Part shown: positions 6,787 to 8,297 of the stretch, in pieces | Numbering within the stretch: the stretch's first letter is position 1 | How the letters are laid out: every line of letters begins with the position of its first letter | DNA from: Campylobacteraceae bacterium | GTDB lineage: Bacteria > Campylobacterota > Campylobacteria > Campylobacterales > Sulfurovaceae | Length of the DNA stretch: 8,297 nucleotides | Reading direction: 5' to 3' | NCBI GenBank assembly: GCA_027030605.1 | Contig: JALVEV010000226.1 | Coordinates: 1-8,297 of the forward strand | Translations under genes and position numbers: made by a program | Notes under the pieces: generated by a model | The model's input: the letters and a program-made list of their open reading frames with translations, nothing else | Told to the model about the DNA's origin: nothing | Databases searched by the model: none

Positions 6787-8022
6787 CTATTGTCGTATCT
6801 GCCCATTCCCATAGATTTTAAACTTATATGTTGTTAGCTCATTTATACCCATTGGGCCTCTTGCATGAAGTTTATTAGTTGAGATTCCCACTTCTGCCCC
6901 AAAACCAAATACTCCACCATCGGTAAAACGTGTACTTGCATTGACATAAACACAAGCAGCATCAATAGCATTCATAAACTTCTCTGCTGCTGAGTAGTTT
7001 TCAGTAATAATTGCTTCAGAGTGACCCGAACCAAATTTTCTAATATGTGCCATTGCCTCCTCTATACCTGAAACCACTTTAATGTTTAAAGTATTGGCTA
7101 AATACTCCGTATTGTAATCAACCTCAGTAGCAGGTTCTACAAAAATGAACTCTCGTGTTGCATTACACCCTTTAAGTTTAGTTCCTGAATCTACAAAAGC
7201 TTTATAGAGTCCAGGAAGCAGAACTTTTGCTATCTCTTTGTCAAGAAGCAATGTCTCCATAGCATTACAAACCCCAGGGCGTTGACACTTAGCATTAACA
7301 GCAATACTTAAAGCTTTAATATGACTTGCATCTCGGTGAATATAGGTATGACATAACCCTTTGTCATGCTTTACCACAGGTACAGAGGCATTTTTAGAGA
7401 TAAACCTAATAAGTGCCTCCCCACCACGAGGAACAATTAAGTCAACATACTCATCCTCTTTAATAAGCTTAGCTACACCCTCACGAGTTGCATCAGGAAG
7501 CAAAGATATAATCTCTTGTGGCAACTCATTTTTAACTAAAACCTCTTGAAGTACTTTAGCAATAGCACTGTTTGAGTGTTCAGCCTCTTTACCCCCTTTT
7601 AATATAGCAACATTTCCACTTTTAAAACATAAACCAGCTACATCAGAGGTAACATTTGGTCGCGACTCATATATAACCCCTACCACACCAATAGGCACAG
7701 AGACCTTCTCAATACGTAAATTGTCATCATTTACCCACCCCTCTAAAACTCTTCCAACAGGCTCTTTTAGTACAGCTATTTCACGTAGAGAGTTTGCCAT
7801 GGCTTCTACTCTACCCTCATCTAACAAAAGTCTATCAAGAAGAGCAGAGTCTAAATTAGCTCTCTTACCTGCTTCCATATCCTTCTCATTAGCTGTTACA
7901 ATCTCTTTACTATTTTGTAACAGTGCATCTGCCATCTCATTTAAGATTCTATTTTTTGTTTTTCCATCTAAAGTTGCAATTGTTTGTGTTGAAGCTTTCG
8001 ATCGTACCAAAAATTCTTTCAT
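6787..8022 (-). CDS. proA: Glutamate-5-semialdehyde dehydrogenase (gamma-glutamyl phosphate reductase)
   Basis: A 411-residue protein of normal family length (E. coli ProA is 417). It catalyses the NADPH-dependent reduction of gamma-glutamyl phosphate to glutamate 5-semialdehyde, the second step of proline synthesis, in the cytosol. Visible hallmarks: I-Y-E-S-R-P-N-V-T-S-D (117-127), L-K-G-G-K-E-A (141-147), V-P-R-G-G (197-201), the catalytic cysteine C252 in Q-R-P-G-V-C-N-A-M-E-T-L, and the closing F-G-F-G-A-E-V-G-I-S-T (372-382) and H-A-R-G-P-M-G (386-392) blocks. No key residue appears to be missing. The ATG (8020-8022) has AAGGA 8 nt upstream. The partner proB is not in this window, so the proline pathway is split, and proA seems to be carried inside an envelope gene string, 30 nt after dedA and 23 nt before tamA. 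Confidence 0.97.
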   Translation of the reverse strand: MKEFLVRSKASTQTIATLDGKTKNRILNEMADALLQNSKEIVTANEKDMEAGKRANLDSALLDRLLLDEGRVEAMANSLREIAVLKEPVGRVLEGWVNDDNLRIEKVSVPIGVVGVIYESRPNVTSDVAGLCFKSGNVAILKGGKEAEHSNSAIAKVLQEVLVKNELPQEIISLLPDATREGVAKLIKEDEYVDLIVPRGGEALIRFISKNASVPVVKHDKGLCHTYIHRDASHIKALSIAVNAKCQRPGVCNAMETLLLDKEIAKVLLPGLYKAFVDSGTKLKGCNATREFIFVEPATEVDYNTEYLANTLNIKVVSGIEEAMAHIRKFGSGHSEAIITENYSAAEKFMNAIDAACVYVNASTRFTDGGVFGFGAEVGISTNKLHARGPMGINELTTYKFKIYGNGQIRQ

Positions 8023-8052
8023 ACTAATTTTCCTTTTTTCTTACTTAAGCTA

Positions 8053-8297
8053 TTATATCTTTTTTGCTCTTTTATATCTATAAACATAGAGCATTGTTCC
8101 AAGTACAATTAGTAGCAGTGTTCCCAAAACTATTTCATGTAGATACTCTTTAATCAGTGCTTCATTCCCACCAATAAAATACCCTAAAAGTGCTAAAACA
8201 ATAACCCATATTCCAGCCCCAAGAGTAGTGTGAAGCATAAACTTTTTAAGATTCATAGCAGAGAGTCCAGCAGGAAGTGAGACAAACTGACGCACCC
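8053..8297 (-). CDS. DedA-family (VTT domain) membrane protein, 3' part
   Basis: The frame runs off the right edge; 81 codons at most are present and the GTG at 8293-8295 is more likely an internal valine than a start. The visible part begins with V-R-Q-F-V-S-L-P-A-G-L-S-A-M, the second half of the family's conserved F-x-R-x-x-P-G-x-R...P-A-G...M motif, which forms a re-entrant loop in DedA proteins. A membrane segment follows with the family pattern G-A-G-I-W...L-G-Y-F-I-G (about residues 26-42 of the visible part), then a last membrane helix (about 53-72) and a basic cytoplasmic tail (Y-K-R-A-K-K-I). Family knowledge: polytopic inner-membrane proteins linked to lipid translocation (some members recycle undecaprenyl phosphate) and to envelope homeostasis. 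The gene ends with TAA 30 nt before proA, with no terminator between. Which DedA subgroup it belongs to cannot be told. Confidence 0.88.
   Translation of the reverse strand, partial: VRQFVSLPAGLSAMNLKKFMLHTTLGAGIWVIVLALLGYFIGGNEALIKEYLHEIVLGTLLLIVLGTMLYVYRYKRAKKI

Larger units (their letters stand above)
1845..8297 (-). other. Probable operon dedA-family gene, proA, tamA, tamB
   Basis: Four genes run in the same direction with gaps of 30 and 23 nt and a 4-nt overlap, and no hairpin plus U-tract is visible in any gap. Such spacing normally means a shared transcript. The promoter would lie upstream of the dedA-family gene, outside the window. The 157-nt gap between tamB and the triple-domain gene probably ends the unit, although no clear terminator is seen there. 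Confidence 0.7.

Noticed and set aside
7361..7549. Plus-strand open frame of 62 codons
   Set aside because: It lies entirely antisense to proA, whose protein is complete and has all family motifs; it has no recognisable domain and no independent support.
7721..8083. Plus-strand open frame of 120 codons
   Set aside because: It lies antisense to the start of proA and the end of the dedA-family gene. Its serine- and leucine-rich composition is what the complement of these AT-rich genes gives.

Overview
The window is AT-rich DNA from a Gram-negative (diderm) bacterium. The low G+C, the protein style and the repeat family in the first third fit a Campylobacterota organism of the Sulfurovum/Sulfurimonas type. 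That assignment is an inference from composition and gene content, not from a marker gene. No RNA gene, insertion sequence, CRISPR array, origin or attachment site was seen.

Layout, left to right. Bases 1-132 (+ strand) are the last 44 codons of a class I cytochrome c-like protein. It converges on a minus-strand gene (158-1663) for a secreted protein of about 501 residues, made of a signal peptide and three tandem copies of a roughly 150-residue domain. Copies 2 and 3 share long blocks of identical DNA. A G+C-containing hairpin at 128-149 separates the convergent genes and suits the minus-strand gene best as a terminator. Bases 1664-1844 are an AT-rich leader/intergenic stretch with two competing start signals.

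The remaining 6.4 kb is one tightly packed minus-strand gene string, transcribed from right to left: a 5'-truncated dedA-family membrane protein gene (8053-8297), proA (6787-8022), tamA (5030-6763) and tamB (1845-5033). Gaps are 30 nt (dedA-proA), 23 nt (proA-tamA) and a 4-nt overlap (tamA-tamB), with no terminator visible between them, so they are probably co-transcribed.

How the genes fit together: TamA (outer-membrane Omp85 barrel with periplasmic POTRA domains) and TamB (inner-membrane-anchored periplasm-spanning protein) form the translocation and assembly module, connected with outer-membrane protein assembly and phospholipid transport to the outer membrane. DedA-family proteins are inner-membrane lipid-translocation candidates, so three of the four genes concern the envelope. 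ProA is a proline-biosynthesis enzyme that appears to be a passenger. The triple-domain secreted protein may be a separate unit and is the least explained part of the window.
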